Shown: in pieces, positions 44,611 through 52,342 of the stretch
Layout of the letters: each line of letters opens with the position of its first letter
Position numbering within the stretch: position 1 is the stretch's first letter
Source of the DNA: Bacteroidota bacterium
GTDB lineage: Bacteria > Bacteroidota > Ignavibacteria > UBA10030 > UBA8401
Assembly (NCBI GenBank): GCA_041658205.1
Contig: JBBAAO010000001.1
Coordinates: 2,356,001 to 2,420,000, forward strand
Length of the DNA: 64,000 nt
Direction: 5' to 3'
Notes under the pieces: model-generated
The model's input: only the letters and a program-made list of their open reading frames with translations
Told to the model about the DNA's origin: nothing
Database searches by the model: none
Program-made: the position numbers and the translations under genes

Positions 44611-46200
44611 TTATTTTACTCTATATAGTACCGACGGCGGGTTGATGGTGTAGGTAATCGGTTCAAGCCATAATGGCGCATTATTGGGATTCAATAATGA
44701 TTGGAATTCCGGACGCATATTCGCTTCATATATTCCATAGAACAAATACGATGCATGTAATTTTTTCGTTTCCATTTCAAGTTCTGTCATCGTTTTTACA
44801 TACGGCAAATAGTACATTTTCTTATTGATATAATACGCAATGTGCGGCTTGCGGCACACAATAATCTTTGACTCATCGTTATCCTTCACATTTGCATTGA
44901 ACCAATCCGCAATTACTTTAATCTCTTTAGGTCCGGAATCGATATTTGTTCTGTTAAAATCATATGAATTCACAAATGTCCACACCACCAACAGTGCGGC
45001 AACAATAAATCCATTGTAAAACGGCACACCTCTCCATCGATCCCATGTTAATGTCACGACAGCGAACGTAGTATAGACAGGGATTAAATACATGGAAAAT
45101 CGTTCGCTGTAAAACACAATCAGCAACACCAGAAACATTAACGCACCAAAGGTAAAGAATGCTGATTGTCTCGCGTTTGGTCTAATTTTGAATAGACCAA
45201 ATATTCCGGCAAGGAAGCAGCTTCCTATTCCCCATCCGACGAGCAGTTCAAGATCACTGGAGAAATGTTCAAATACATTCTTCCCGATTGTTGATGCAAA
45301 TAGTGAAGGGTCATCAAAAATTACCTGACGCAGTGAATGGTATTTAGTTTGTTCAACATTCCAATATTGGTCCCAGCCGATCCTTCCTTTTGCAAACATT
45401 TCGTATGCAATATTGAGATAGTTTTTGTTATAGAAAAAATTACCTTTCTCTTGCAGAGAATATATTCCCCACGGACCAATACAGACAAAAAAGAGAAGGG
45501 CAAAGAGACCAGAAATAATCAATCGCTGTTTTACTTCAACTTTGTAGATATTAAAAATAACGATGATCAATGGAATTGCAATAATGACAAATACTCCATT
45601 ATACCGAGTGAGATAAGCCAATGCTGCGGAGAGTGACGCGAGGGCTATGTTCACCCAAGAGTATTTTTCATCTTTTAAAATAAAATATGCTGTCGCCGCC
45701 GCAAAACAGTTAAATGTCATATCGGTACCGGCGGTATAAGAATATTGAACAAACGTCTTATTGAAAGCCGTCAATAGAATGACAATGAACGCGATATCGT
45801 ACCGAAATAGTTTTTTCAGCAGTTCAAAAGTGAAAAAAAGTGTTGCACAAGCTGTAAACGCTGATACAATAATTCCGGCGATGAAATAATCTTTCACCAG
45901 AAGTTCAACGATAGCAAGTACGGCAGGGTATGCCGGTCCTCGAAAATCTTCGATAGTCCAAATTCCCTTAATAATGTCCTTTGCTGTGGGCACATACATT
46001 TGGAAAAAATCGGTCTCCACATGATAATCGCCCACTACATGATACCTCAATCCGATATACAATAAGGTAAACAGGTAGATTCCGGCAATAAAGATGCCGC
46101 TGAATCTATGTTCGAGATATTCTTTAAAGAATGGAAAAACAGAAATGTCCTTTAACGCAATCTTATCCGATTTAATGCGGGGGAGCTGTTTTTTAGACAT
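44611..46200 (-). CDS. GT39/ArnT-like integral membrane glycosyltransferase
   Basis: 529 residues with about ten membrane helices and a C-terminal periplasmic part (IIVCRKPHIAYYINKKMYYLPYVKTMTELE). The early loop VETDFFQMYVPTAKDIIKGIWTIEDFRGPAYPAVLAI carries the acidic residues expected of GT-C enzymes that use polyprenyl-phosphate sugars. Donor and acceptor are unknown. It ends about 50 nt before the phosphoesterase gene and starts about 110 nt after the anti-sigma gene. Confidence 0.8.
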   Translation of the reverse strand: MSKKQLPRIKSDKIALKDISVFPFFKEYLEHRFSGIFIAGIYLFTLLYIGLRYHVVGDYHVETDFFQMYVPTAKDIIKGIWTIEDFRGPAYPAVLAIVELLVKDYFIAGIIVSAFTACATLFFTFELLKKLFRYDIAFIVILLTAFNKTFVQYSYTAGTDMTFNCFAAATAYFILKDEKYSWVNIALASLSAALAYLTRYNGVFVIIAIPLIIVIFNIYKVEVKQRLIISGLFALLFFVCIGPWGIYSLQEKGNFFYNKNYLNIAYEMFAKGRIGWDQYWNVEQTKYHSLRQVIFDDPSLFASTIGKNVFEHFSSDLELLVGWGIGSCFLAGIFGLFKIRPNARQSAFFTFGALMFLVLLIVFYSERFSMYLIPVYTTFAVVTLTWDRWRGVPFYNGFIVAALLVVWTFVNSYDFNRTNIDSGPKEIKVIADWFNANVKDNDESKIIVCRKPHIAYYINKKMYYLPYVKTMTELEMETKKLHASYLFYGIYEANMRPEFQSLLNPNNAPLWLEPITYTINPPSVLYRVK

Positions 46201-46309
46201 TGAATTGCACGGTCACTTTCTCTTGTTGTTGAACTAAAATACTAAAAAGTGTGTGGGTGTGCAAGAATGCTTTCGAACACAGTGGATTGATGGTCTGCGG
46301 TTGTTAGAG

Positions 46310-46867
46310 CTAATGTTTGATGCGAGCTTGGAAATACTTCTTTCCCAGCAATTCATCCACAGCAATAAAAATGACAAATGCCATTACGCCAAGCAGCATG
46401 AATTTGCCTGAGGATGATTTCGCAATTTCTCCAACAGGCTGCGTATATTGTTTCGTCCAATGGGAAATCGTTTCCGATACAGAATTGAACGCCGTAGAGT
46501 ATAATTCAACACTCTTCGAAAACAGGTTTGCTTCATTCTTCTGTCCGCTAGGGTTGGAGACAAGAGCGATACCGATCAGGGAAAGAACCAAGATCATAGC
46601 AAATACATTCGATGAGTTCTTCGCCAAACGGAACCAGAGGGATTCCTGTTTCCCAGGCACAATCTCATTCATAACGTTCATCGTAAATTTTTTTGACGGG
46701 AAAACTATTGTGTCGTATTGTAATGTTTTGCGCAATGTTTGCATCAGCGCGACTTCATGTTGCAAACGATGAGATTGTGAAACCAATTGTTCAATCTCAA
46801 GGAAACGTTGAGGCGTGAGCGTGCCGTCAACAAATTCCATCAACTCTTGTCGTGTGGGGTTTTTCAT
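46310..46867 (-). CDS. Putative anti-sigma factor, two-span membrane protein
   Basis: 185 residues: an N-terminal helical cytoplasmic domain (TRQELMEFVDGTLTPQRFLEIEQLVSQS, the anti-sigma pattern without a zinc motif), one membrane helix at about 87-104 (VFAMILVLSLIGIALVS), a periplasmic stretch and a second helix at about 155-171 (FMLLGVMAFVIFIAVDEL). It overlaps the ECF sigma gene by 4 nt (ATGA), so it is the likely partner of that factor. Confidence 0.75.
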   Translation of the reverse strand: MKNPTRQELMEFVDGTLTPQRFLEIEQLVSQSHRLQHEVALMQTLRKTLQYDTIVFPSKKFTMNVMNEIVPGKQESLWFRLAKNSSNVFAMILVLSLIGIALVSNPSGQKNEANLFSKSVELYSTAFNSVSETISHWTKQYTQPVGEIAKSSSGKFMLLGVMAFVIFIAVDELLGKKYFQARIKH

Positions 46868-47451
46868 ACGTTCACCATTTGATCCATATCTGTAAAATGA
46901 CGTGCAACGGCGTTTCGAAGCTGCAGCCGCGCACGAAACAATCTGTTTTTTACCGTGCCAATCGGCAGACCGGTAACAACAATAATTTCGTCATAGCTCA
47001 TTTCCTGTAAAAAGAACATCGTCAGAATTGACGAATAACTTGCATCCATCCTCTCGATCTCACCATGAACAATCTGCAAAAATTCTTTCTTCTCATACTC
47101 TCTATCCGGTTCTTCGTCCGTTGAAGGGATTTCGATCTTCAGGTCATCATCGTTCTCTTCATCTATCGAAAGAAGATTCGTATGTCCACGACGGGATAAC
47201 ACCGATGAACATACATTAAAAACAATTCTATAGAACCACGTGGAAAAACTCGATTTCCATTCAAAGCTCGGCAATGCGCGAAATGCACGGACAAAAGCAT
47301 CCTGCAACGCTTCTTCCGCATCGTGACGATTCTTCAGCATACGCATCGAGAGAGTCATCGCCTTATCTTTATGACGATCGATCAATTCTGCATACGCCCG
47401 GTGGTCTCCATCCAGAACACGCCGGATAATGTCATTATCTGTGCTTTTCAT
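46864..47451 (-). CDS. ECF-type RNA polymerase sigma factor
   Basis: 195 residues: region 2 (LIDRHKDKAMTLSMRML, DAEEALQDAFVRAFRALPSFEWKSSFSTWFYRIVFNVC) and region 4 (SSILTMFFLQEMSYDEIIVVTGLPIGTVKNRLFRARLQLR) joined by an acidic linker. First gene of a two-gene operon with its anti-sigma. The gene diverges from DUF6249 at 47658, and the gap holds candidate promoters for both directions. Distinct from the ECF at 28123 in sequence but with the same candidate promoter. Confidence 0.93.
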   Translation of the reverse strand: MKSTDNDIIRRVLDGDHRAYAELIDRHKDKAMTLSMRMLKNRHDAEEALQDAFVRAFRALPSFEWKSSFSTWFYRIVFNVCSSVLSRRGHTNLLSIDEENDDDLKIEIPSTDEEPDREYEKKEFLQIVHGEIERMDASYSSILTMFFLQEMSYDEIIVVTGLPIGTVKNRLFRARLQLRNAVARHFTDMDQMVNV

Positions 47452-47477
47452 TCATCTTTCTGCAGAATATATATCCA

Positions 47478-47509
47478 ATTAGACTCGATTTTTGGCTCAA
47501 GGGTTTCAA
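47478..47509 (-). promoter_or_regulatory. Candidate ECF promoter of the second sigma operon
   Basis: On the minus strand TTGAAACCC (47509-47501) and TCTAAT (47483-47478) are separated so that AACC and TCTAAT are 18 nt apart. The TGAAAC-type -35 is common for ECF promoters. The same spacing and -10 occur at 28709-28736. Confidence 0.5.
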
Positions 47510-47577
47510 CTATCTACCAACTGCTATTGTTAAATTTTTTGCGATACAGAAACAGGATGAAATTTCTATAACAAATA

Positions 47578-47609
47578 TTGAAACCTTGTTGTAGGATTTC
47601 AGGTCAAAG
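47578..47609 (+). promoter_or_regulatory. Candidate ECF promoter of the DUF6249 gene
   Basis: On the plus strand TTGAAACC (47578-47585) is followed by 18 nt and TCAAAG (47604-47609), about 48 nt before the DUF6249 start codon. It shares the first eight bases with the divergent sigma promoter. Confidence 0.45.
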
Positions 47610-47657
47610 TAAGAAAGCAGAGAACAAACATCAACTATTCAAATTATAGGAGGTTTT

Positions 47658-48020
47658 ATGGAACCCGAAATCATCATCCCAATTTTTTTGTTTGGCGGTA
47701 CAGCGGCGGTATTATGGAAATTCATCGATGCCCGGCATAAAGAACGCATGACAATCATCGAGAAAGGATTGGTGAGCGAAGATTTGAAACACCTGTATTC
47801 GAGAGGCACCTGGAAAACAAATCCATATTCATCATTAAAGTACGGTATGCTCGCTGCATTTATCGGTGTGGGAATTCTTGTCAGCGCATTTCTCTCATCC
47901 ATGTTCTACGCACAGGAAGAACAAATCACCGCAGGCATTATTTTCCTCTTCGGAGGATTAGGGTTGGTGATGTTTTACACCATTGCAAAAAAAAGAATGT
48001 CTGAAGATGAAAAACTATAA
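47658..48020 (+). CDS. DUF6249-like small membrane protein
   Basis: 120 residues with three membrane segments (IIIPIFLFGGTAAVLWKFI, YGMLAAFIGVGILVSAFLSSMF, GIIFLFGGLGLVMFYTIA) and a charged cytoplasmic loop ARHKERMTIIEKGLVSEDLK, the conserved part of the DUF6249 family that is often encoded next to ECF sigma factors in Bacteroidota. ATG with AGGAGG upstream. It diverges from the sigma gene and has a candidate promoter of the same type, so it is probably a target of that factor. Function unknown. Confidence 0.75.
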   Translation: MEPEIIIPIFLFGGTAAVLWKFIDARHKERMTIIEKGLVSEDLKHLYSRGTWKTNPYSSLKYGMLAAFIGVGILVSAFLSSMFYAQEEQITAGIIFLFGGLGLVMFYTIAKKRMSEDEKL

Positions 48021-48044
48021 TCACCCTGTAACGGATGCAAAATA

Positions 48045-48076
48045 AAAAAGGTCGGCTAATAACCGACCTTTTTTTA
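48045..48076. terminator. Bidirectional intrinsic terminator between DUF6249 and ispG
   Basis: AAAAAGGTCGG and CCGACCTTTTT pair around an 8-nt loop (CTAATAA), with A- and T-runs on both sides, ending both converging genes. Confidence 0.9.
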
Positions 48077-48094
48077 TAAAGGAACGTATGCTGT

Positions 48095-49225
48095 TTATGC
48101 TTCCGGTTGAAACTTATGCACTTCTTCAACCACTACATCAACAATCTCACTCTCTTTGATCTTTCGGATCATTTGTCCTTTTCGATAGAGAATTCCAACT
48201 CCTTTTCCGGCAGCAATTCCGATATCCGCATCACTTGCTTCGCCGGGACCGTTCACTACGCAGCCAAGCACCGCAATCTTCACCGGTTTCTTCACTCCTT
48301 CAAGACGTTTTTCTAATTCCGCCATAATTCCAAACAGATCAATTTCTAAACGACCACAGGTTGGACAAGCGATCAGTTCTACATTGCGTGTTGCAAGTCC
48401 GAGTGAGCGAAGAATTTCTTTCCCGACTTCCACTTCTTTCACCGGTTCATCGGTCAACGAAACGCGGATCGTATCGCCGATTCCTTCAGCAAGCAATGTT
48501 CCAATACCAACTGCGGATTTGATTGTGCCGATACGTGTTAATCCTGCTTCGGTCACACCAAGATGGAGTGGAATATCGGTTCGCTGTGCAACAAGACGGT
48601 ACGCTTCAATCATCAAACGAACATCCGTTGACTTAACGGAGATAATCACGTCACGAAAATTAAACTCATCGCAAATACCAACATGGCGCATTGCTGATTC
48701 ATACAATGCCTCAGCAGTTGGATAACCGTATTTTTCCAAAATGTCTTCTTCCAGTGATCCGGAATTGACACCGATGCGAATCGGAATCCCTTTATCTTTT
48801 GCTGCTGTCAATACTTGTCGGATGCGATCCTTTGATCCGATGTTTCCCGGATTGATACGAACCTTTGCAACACCAGCTTCAACCGCCTTCAATGCAAAAA
48901 TATGGTTGAAATGAATATCGGCAACTATCGGCAACGGTGACTGACGAACAATTTCTGCCATTGCTTCTGCTGCTTCTTTGTCATTTACCGTTACCCGCAC
49001 AATATCGCATCCCGCTTCATGTGCGTCGACAATTTGTTTCATTGTCCCGGCAATGTCATCAGTCTTCGATTTTGTCATCGTCTGAACTGAAATCGGCGCC
49101 CCTCCTCCCACTTTAATGCCGCCAATGTTCACTTGACGGGTATGTCGGCGTATGCCGACCTTATAGTTGGACGGAGTGGAGTTTCCATTCTGTGTTGGTT
49201 GTATGACCGGTAGAATATTTTCCAT
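48095..49225 (-). CDS. ispG: 4-hydroxy-3-methylbut-2-enyl diphosphate synthase (GcpE)
   Basis: IspG is a [4Fe-4S] enzyme of the non-mevalonate isoprenoid pathway. The 376 residues show the TIM-barrel core (GGGAPISVQTMTKSKTDD, GCDIVRVTV, PIVADIHFNH, VRINPGNIG) and the iron-sulphur motifs CPTCGR and LGCVVNGPGEASDADIGIA with the cluster cysteines. The extra N-terminal residues (about 1-24) are low in conservation. The long family insert found in Chlamydiales and plants is absent. ATG start. It ends after the terminator at 48045. Confidence 0.95.
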   Translation of the reverse strand: MENILPVIQPTQNGNSTPSNYKVGIRRHTRQVNIGGIKVGGGAPISVQTMTKSKTDDIAGTMKQIVDAHEAGCDIVRVTVNDKEAAEAMAEIVRQSPLPIVADIHFNHIFALKAVEAGVAKVRINPGNIGSKDRIRQVLTAAKDKGIPIRIGVNSGSLEEDILEKYGYPTAEALYESAMRHVGICDEFNFRDVIISVKSTDVRLMIEAYRLVAQRTDIPLHLGVTEAGLTRIGTIKSAVGIGTLLAEGIGDTIRVSLTDEPVKEVEVGKEILRSLGLATRNVELIACPTCGRLEIDLFGIMAELEKRLEGVKKPVKIAVLGCVVNGPGEASDADIGIAAGKGVGILYRKGQMIRKIKESEIVDVVVEEVHKFQPEA

Positions 49226-49236
49226 ACTTTTTTCAA

Positions 49237-49443
49237 ATGAACGCTGAGTCGGAAAGACGCAGAGAACATTATTCCTTTAATTGTTTTTGTATGAACGCTG
49301 AGACGCACAGATTCCAAAAAGACAGAGACATAATTCCCGATGCACTTCAATTGCGGCAGCAATAATTTGCTAAGTCAGTTTATCGTATTCAACCTTTGTC
49401 ATTCATTACAATACTTACCGCGTCTCCGCGACTCAGCGTTCAT
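49237..49443. repeat. 207-bp intergenic element with 15-bp terminal inverted repeats
   Basis: ATGAACGCTGAGTCG at 49237-49251 occurs inverted at 49429-49443, and a 12-bp direct copy (ATGAACGCTGAG) lies inside at 49291-49302. GACGC-type words follow each copy (AGACGCAGAG, GAGACGCACAG, GAGACGCGG). No open frame of use is inside. It fills the gap between ispG and the rhomboid gene. It resembles the GACGCAGAG-type dispersed repeats found in many bacterial genomes, or a MITE. Confidence 0.7.
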
Positions 49444-49450
49444 CAATTGT

Positions 49451-50359
49451 TTAATTTAACTTTTTGCTTGCCTCGAAAAGAATCTTTTTTTCTTCATCGC
49501 TTAAACTTTGGTATCCATTCTTACTGATTTTATCCAAAATTTCGTCGATCTGTACTTGAGCCTGTTTCTCTTCTTTCTTCTGGTTTTCAAAGATATCAAA
49601 CACTTTTGCTTCGCTAACATCGGAATAATTTTTATCTCGCTGCGGTTGTTTTCCAAACCCTGTCATTCGGGTAAAAATATTTTCTTCTTGACGAGGTGCA
49701 CGATATGAAGAACCAAAATGATAACCGTCCGCCATTAAATATAAGAATCCAACAAGCGCTCCGCCAAGATGGGCAAAGTGAGCTACGCCGTCCATACTTC
49801 CAACGGAAAATACTTCAAATGCCATATACATAACAACGAAATATTTTGCTTTAATTGGAAGAAGGAAATACATATAAATGGGACGATCCGGGAACATCAT
49901 CCCAAACGCCAGCAGAATGCCGTACACCGCGCCAGAAGCACCAATGGTCGGACCGACCGATGTGAACATCGGTGCGATAAGCAGATTGGCAAGTCCACCA
50001 CCAAATCCGCAGAGCAAGTAATAAATGAAAAACTTTCGTGAACCCCACACATGTTCCAGTTCCATCCCGAACATCCAAAGTGCAAGCATATTGAATAGGA
50101 TGTGCGTAAAACTAGCATGCATGAACATATAGCTAAACAACTGCCAGAATCCGAATCCAGCTCCAAGAGGCCAAAGAGCAAACGATTGGAAAAAGAATTG
50201 TTCAAAATAGAAATCACCAATCCGGAAATTTCCGAGAAAAACCATTCCTAAAAATACCGCTGCATTTGCAATGAGCAATCCTTTGATCACAGGCGGAAAG
50301 AACTGAAATCCACCAAAGAAACTTGGACGATAAAAATTACCGGGACGATTATATGCCAT
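49451..50359 (-). CDS. Rhomboid-family intramembrane serine protease
   Basis: 302 residues with six or seven membrane helices. The active-site serine lies in PTIGASGAVYG (about Ser142) and the histidine in HFAHLGG (about His197), with the L1-loop motif LEHVWGSRKF and the HAS/N region SFTHILFNML, a normal rhomboid layout. The C-terminal tail (about 225-302) is soluble and charged, with a possible coiled coil (FENQKKEEKQAQVQIDEIL). It follows pgk by 91 nt on the same strand. Substrates unknown. Confidence 0.9.
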   Translation of the reverse strand: MAYNRPGNFYRPSFFGGFQFFPPVIKGLLIANAAVFLGMVFLGNFRIGDFYFEQFFFQSFALWPLGAGFGFWQLFSYMFMHASFTHILFNMLALWMFGMELEHVWGSRKFFIYYLLCGFGGGLANLLIAPMFTSVGPTIGASGAVYGILLAFGMMFPDRPIYMYFLLPIKAKYFVVMYMAFEVFSVGSMDGVAHFAHLGGALVGFLYLMADGYHFGSSYRAPRQEENIFTRMTGFGKQPQRDKNYSDVSEAKVFDIFENQKKEEKQAQVQIDEILDKISKNGYQSLSDEEKKILFEASKKLN

Positions 50360-50450
50360 AAATTATAAAAATTCCAAAAAATCAATTCTCAAATTTCAAA
50401 CTTACACTACTTATGTTTGTTGTTTGGAATTTGTTGTTTGTTCCTTACTT

Positions 50451-51716
50451 TTATTTATCATTCAATGCTGCTACACCTGGAAGTATTTTTCCTTCCAGGA
50501 ATTCCAGCGATGCGCCGCCGCCGGTAGAAACATGCGATACTTCTTTTTCAAGTCCAGCCTTTGCAATTGCTGCGGCAGAATCTCCACCACCGACAATTGT
50601 GATAGCGCCAAGTTTCGTTGCTTCAACAAGTGATTTCGCAATGGCATTTGTACCTGCAGCAAAATTGCTCATCTCAAACACACCCATCGGTCCGTTCCAC
50701 ACTACTGTTTTTGCATTCTTAATTTCATTGCTAAACAATTTAATCGTTTCTGGACCGATATCCATTCCAACTCCGTCGGAAGGAATAGCGTTGATGTTCA
50801 CAGTTTTCACGGGAGAGTCATTATCAAATTTTTCTGCAACCACACAATCGATCGGGAGTAGGAGTTTGATATTCTTCGCTTTTGCTTCATCAATCAATTT
50901 TTTTGCGAGGTCGATCTTGTCCTCCTCTAACAACGATTTCCCGATTTCCATTCCCTGCGCTTTAAAGAAGGTAAACATCATTCCGCCGCCGATTAACAAC
51001 GCATCAACTTTTCCCATCAGATTCTGGATCACATCGATTTTACCCGAAATCTTAGCGCCGCCCATAATTGCGACATACGGCTTTACCGGTGTTGCCGTTG
51101 CTTTCACAAGATACGCTAATTCCTTCTCCATCAAAAATCCTGCAACAGCCGGAAGGTATTTTGCAACCGTCTCCGTGGAAGCGTGGGCACGATGAGCAGA
51201 ACCGAATGCATCGTTCACATATACATCACCATATTGCGCCAATTCTTTTGCCATTCGTTCGCGGTCTGCAGCCTCTTTTCCAGTCTCTTCTTTATGAAAG
51301 CGGGTGTTCTCCAACATCAATATTTCGCCTGCTCCCAATGCATCCACTATTGCCTTTGTTTCTGCACCAATCGCTGCCGGAGCAAGTTTCACACTCTTCC
51401 CCAGTAATGAAGAAAGACGTTCGACCACCGGTTTCATTTTATGTTTTCCGTCACTAAACGCTTTTTCATCGAATGTTTTCCCATCCTTCTCTGCTTTTTC
51501 TTTTGCCTTTTGCGTGTCTTTTTTAGGATCGCCGAGATGGGACATAAGCACAAGCGATTTTGGTTTATGTTCCAAAATATATTGGATGGTTGGGAGCGCT
51601 GCTTTGATTCGGGTATCATCTTGAATGACACCATTCTTCAACGGCACATTAAAATCAACACGGAGCAACACGCGTTTGTTGTTAAAATCGATATCTTTAA
51701 TTGTTTTTTTATTCAT
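50451..51716 (-). CDS. pgk: Phosphoglycerate kinase
   Basis: Makes ATP from 1,3-bisphosphoglycerate in glycolysis. The 421 residues show RVLLRVDFNVPL, the second substrate region ENTRFHKEE, VNDAFGSAHRAHAST, GGAKISGKIDVIQNL, the nucleotide site WNGPMGVFE and GGGDSAAAI. It is about 25 residues longer than usual: a lysine-rich insert (KAKEKAEKDGKTFDEKAF) follows LMSHLGDP, where most enzymes have SHLGRP. So a conserved arginine is Asp here. Its start codon lies 4 nt after the toxin gene's stop, so it follows the toxin-antitoxin pair on one transcript. Confidence 0.92.
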   Translation of the reverse strand: MNKKTIKDIDFNNKRVLLRVDFNVPLKNGVIQDDTRIKAALPTIQYILEHKPKSLVLMSHLGDPKKDTQKAKEKAEKDGKTFDEKAFSDGKHKMKPVVERLSSLLGKSVKLAPAAIGAETKAIVDALGAGEILMLENTRFHKEETGKEAADRERMAKELAQYGDVYVNDAFGSAHRAHASTETVAKYLPAVAGFLMEKELAYLVKATATPVKPYVAIMGGAKISGKIDVIQNLMGKVDALLIGGGMMFTFFKAQGMEIGKSLLEEDKIDLAKKLIDEAKAKNIKLLLPIDCVVAEKFDNDSPVKTVNINAIPSDGVGMDIGPETIKLFSNEIKNAKTVVWNGPMGVFEMSNFAAGTNAIAKSLVEATKLGAITIVGGGDSAAAIAKAGLEKEVSHVSTGGGASLEFLEGKILPGVAALNDK

Positions 51717-51720
51717 AATA

Positions 51721-52020
51721 TCATCTCTTCATTTTCAGTGGATTTTGACGGGTATCAAAAATATCGGTAATATATATTTTGTCGTCTTGAATTCTGTAAA
51801 TAATCTTATAATTTCCTTCAACAATCCTTCGATGATTCAGCTCCAAGTCAATAAGAAATTCTTCGGTTTGTCCGGCAAGGGGTTGTTCAATTAACATTTC
51901 GGTTGCATTAACAATATCATTTATAATTGATTTTGCTATTCTTTTACTTGAAGCCGCTTCATAGTAATCATATATTTGTTTCAATTTTTGTTTGGCAGGT
52001 GTAGTGACAATTATCCGCAT
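51721..52020 (-). CDS. ParE/RelE-family toxin
   Basis: 99 residues with the RelE/ParE pattern: MRIIVTTPAKQKLKQIYDYYEAASSKRIAKSIINDIVNATEML, then RRIVEGNYKIIYRIQDDKIYITDIFDTRQNP, the C-terminal strand pair and Arg/Asp typical of ParE. It starts one nucleotide after the antitoxin stop, so translation is coupled. The downstream gene is pgk, 4 nt away. Confidence 0.85.
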   Translation of the reverse strand: MRIIVTTPAKQKLKQIYDYYEAASSKRIAKSIINDIVNATEMLIEQPLAGQTEEFLIDLELNHRRIVEGNYKIIYRIQDDKIYITDIFDTRQNPLKMKR

Positions 52021-52021
52021 A

Positions 52022-52255
52022 TTACCACATCAAGATTTCTTTTTTTAGACTCTCCAGCGAAATAACATTTCCATTCTTAATTGCAGCTTCTGAAGCTATG
52101 GCGCGTTCTTTTAATTCTTCAATCGAAATAGGTTTTAAGTTCTCATGATGCAATCGAGATAAGCTTAGCATATTTTTGACAGCGGTGAGTACTTTTTCAT
52201 CTTCCATTAAATCGATTTGTTGTTTAATCAACTCTTTTTCTTTTACTAAGTCCAT
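52022..52255 (-). CDS. Antitoxin of the ParE/RelE-like module
   Basis: 77 residues, largely helical and charged (MDLVKEKELIKQQIDLMEDEKVLTAVKNML) with a C-terminal IASEAAIKNGNVISLESLKKEI, resembling the small addiction-module antitoxins that pair with ParE. It starts at ATG 52255 with AGGAGG upstream, is preceded by the terminator of gap and is followed without a real gap by the toxin. No distinct family is named; assignment rests mainly on pairing and size. Confidence 0.72.
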   Translation of the reverse strand: MDLVKEKELIKQQIDLMEDEKVLTAVKNMLSLSRLHHENLKPISIEELKERAIASEAAIKNGNVISLESLKKEILMW

Positions 52256-52271
52256 ACAACCTCCTCGCTAT

Positions 52272-52311
52272 TGAAAGAAAAGGGCTGAACCCAAAATGGA
52301 GATCAGCCCTT
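52272..52311 (-). terminator. Intrinsic terminator after gap
   Basis: AAGGGCTGA and TCAGCCCTT form a 9-bp stem around a 14-nt loop. On the minus strand the T-rich tail TTTTCTTTCAAT follows. It separates gap from the toxin-antitoxin pair. Confidence 0.8.
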
Positions 52312-52342
52312 ACTAAATGTTACATCTGAAAACGACAGAACA

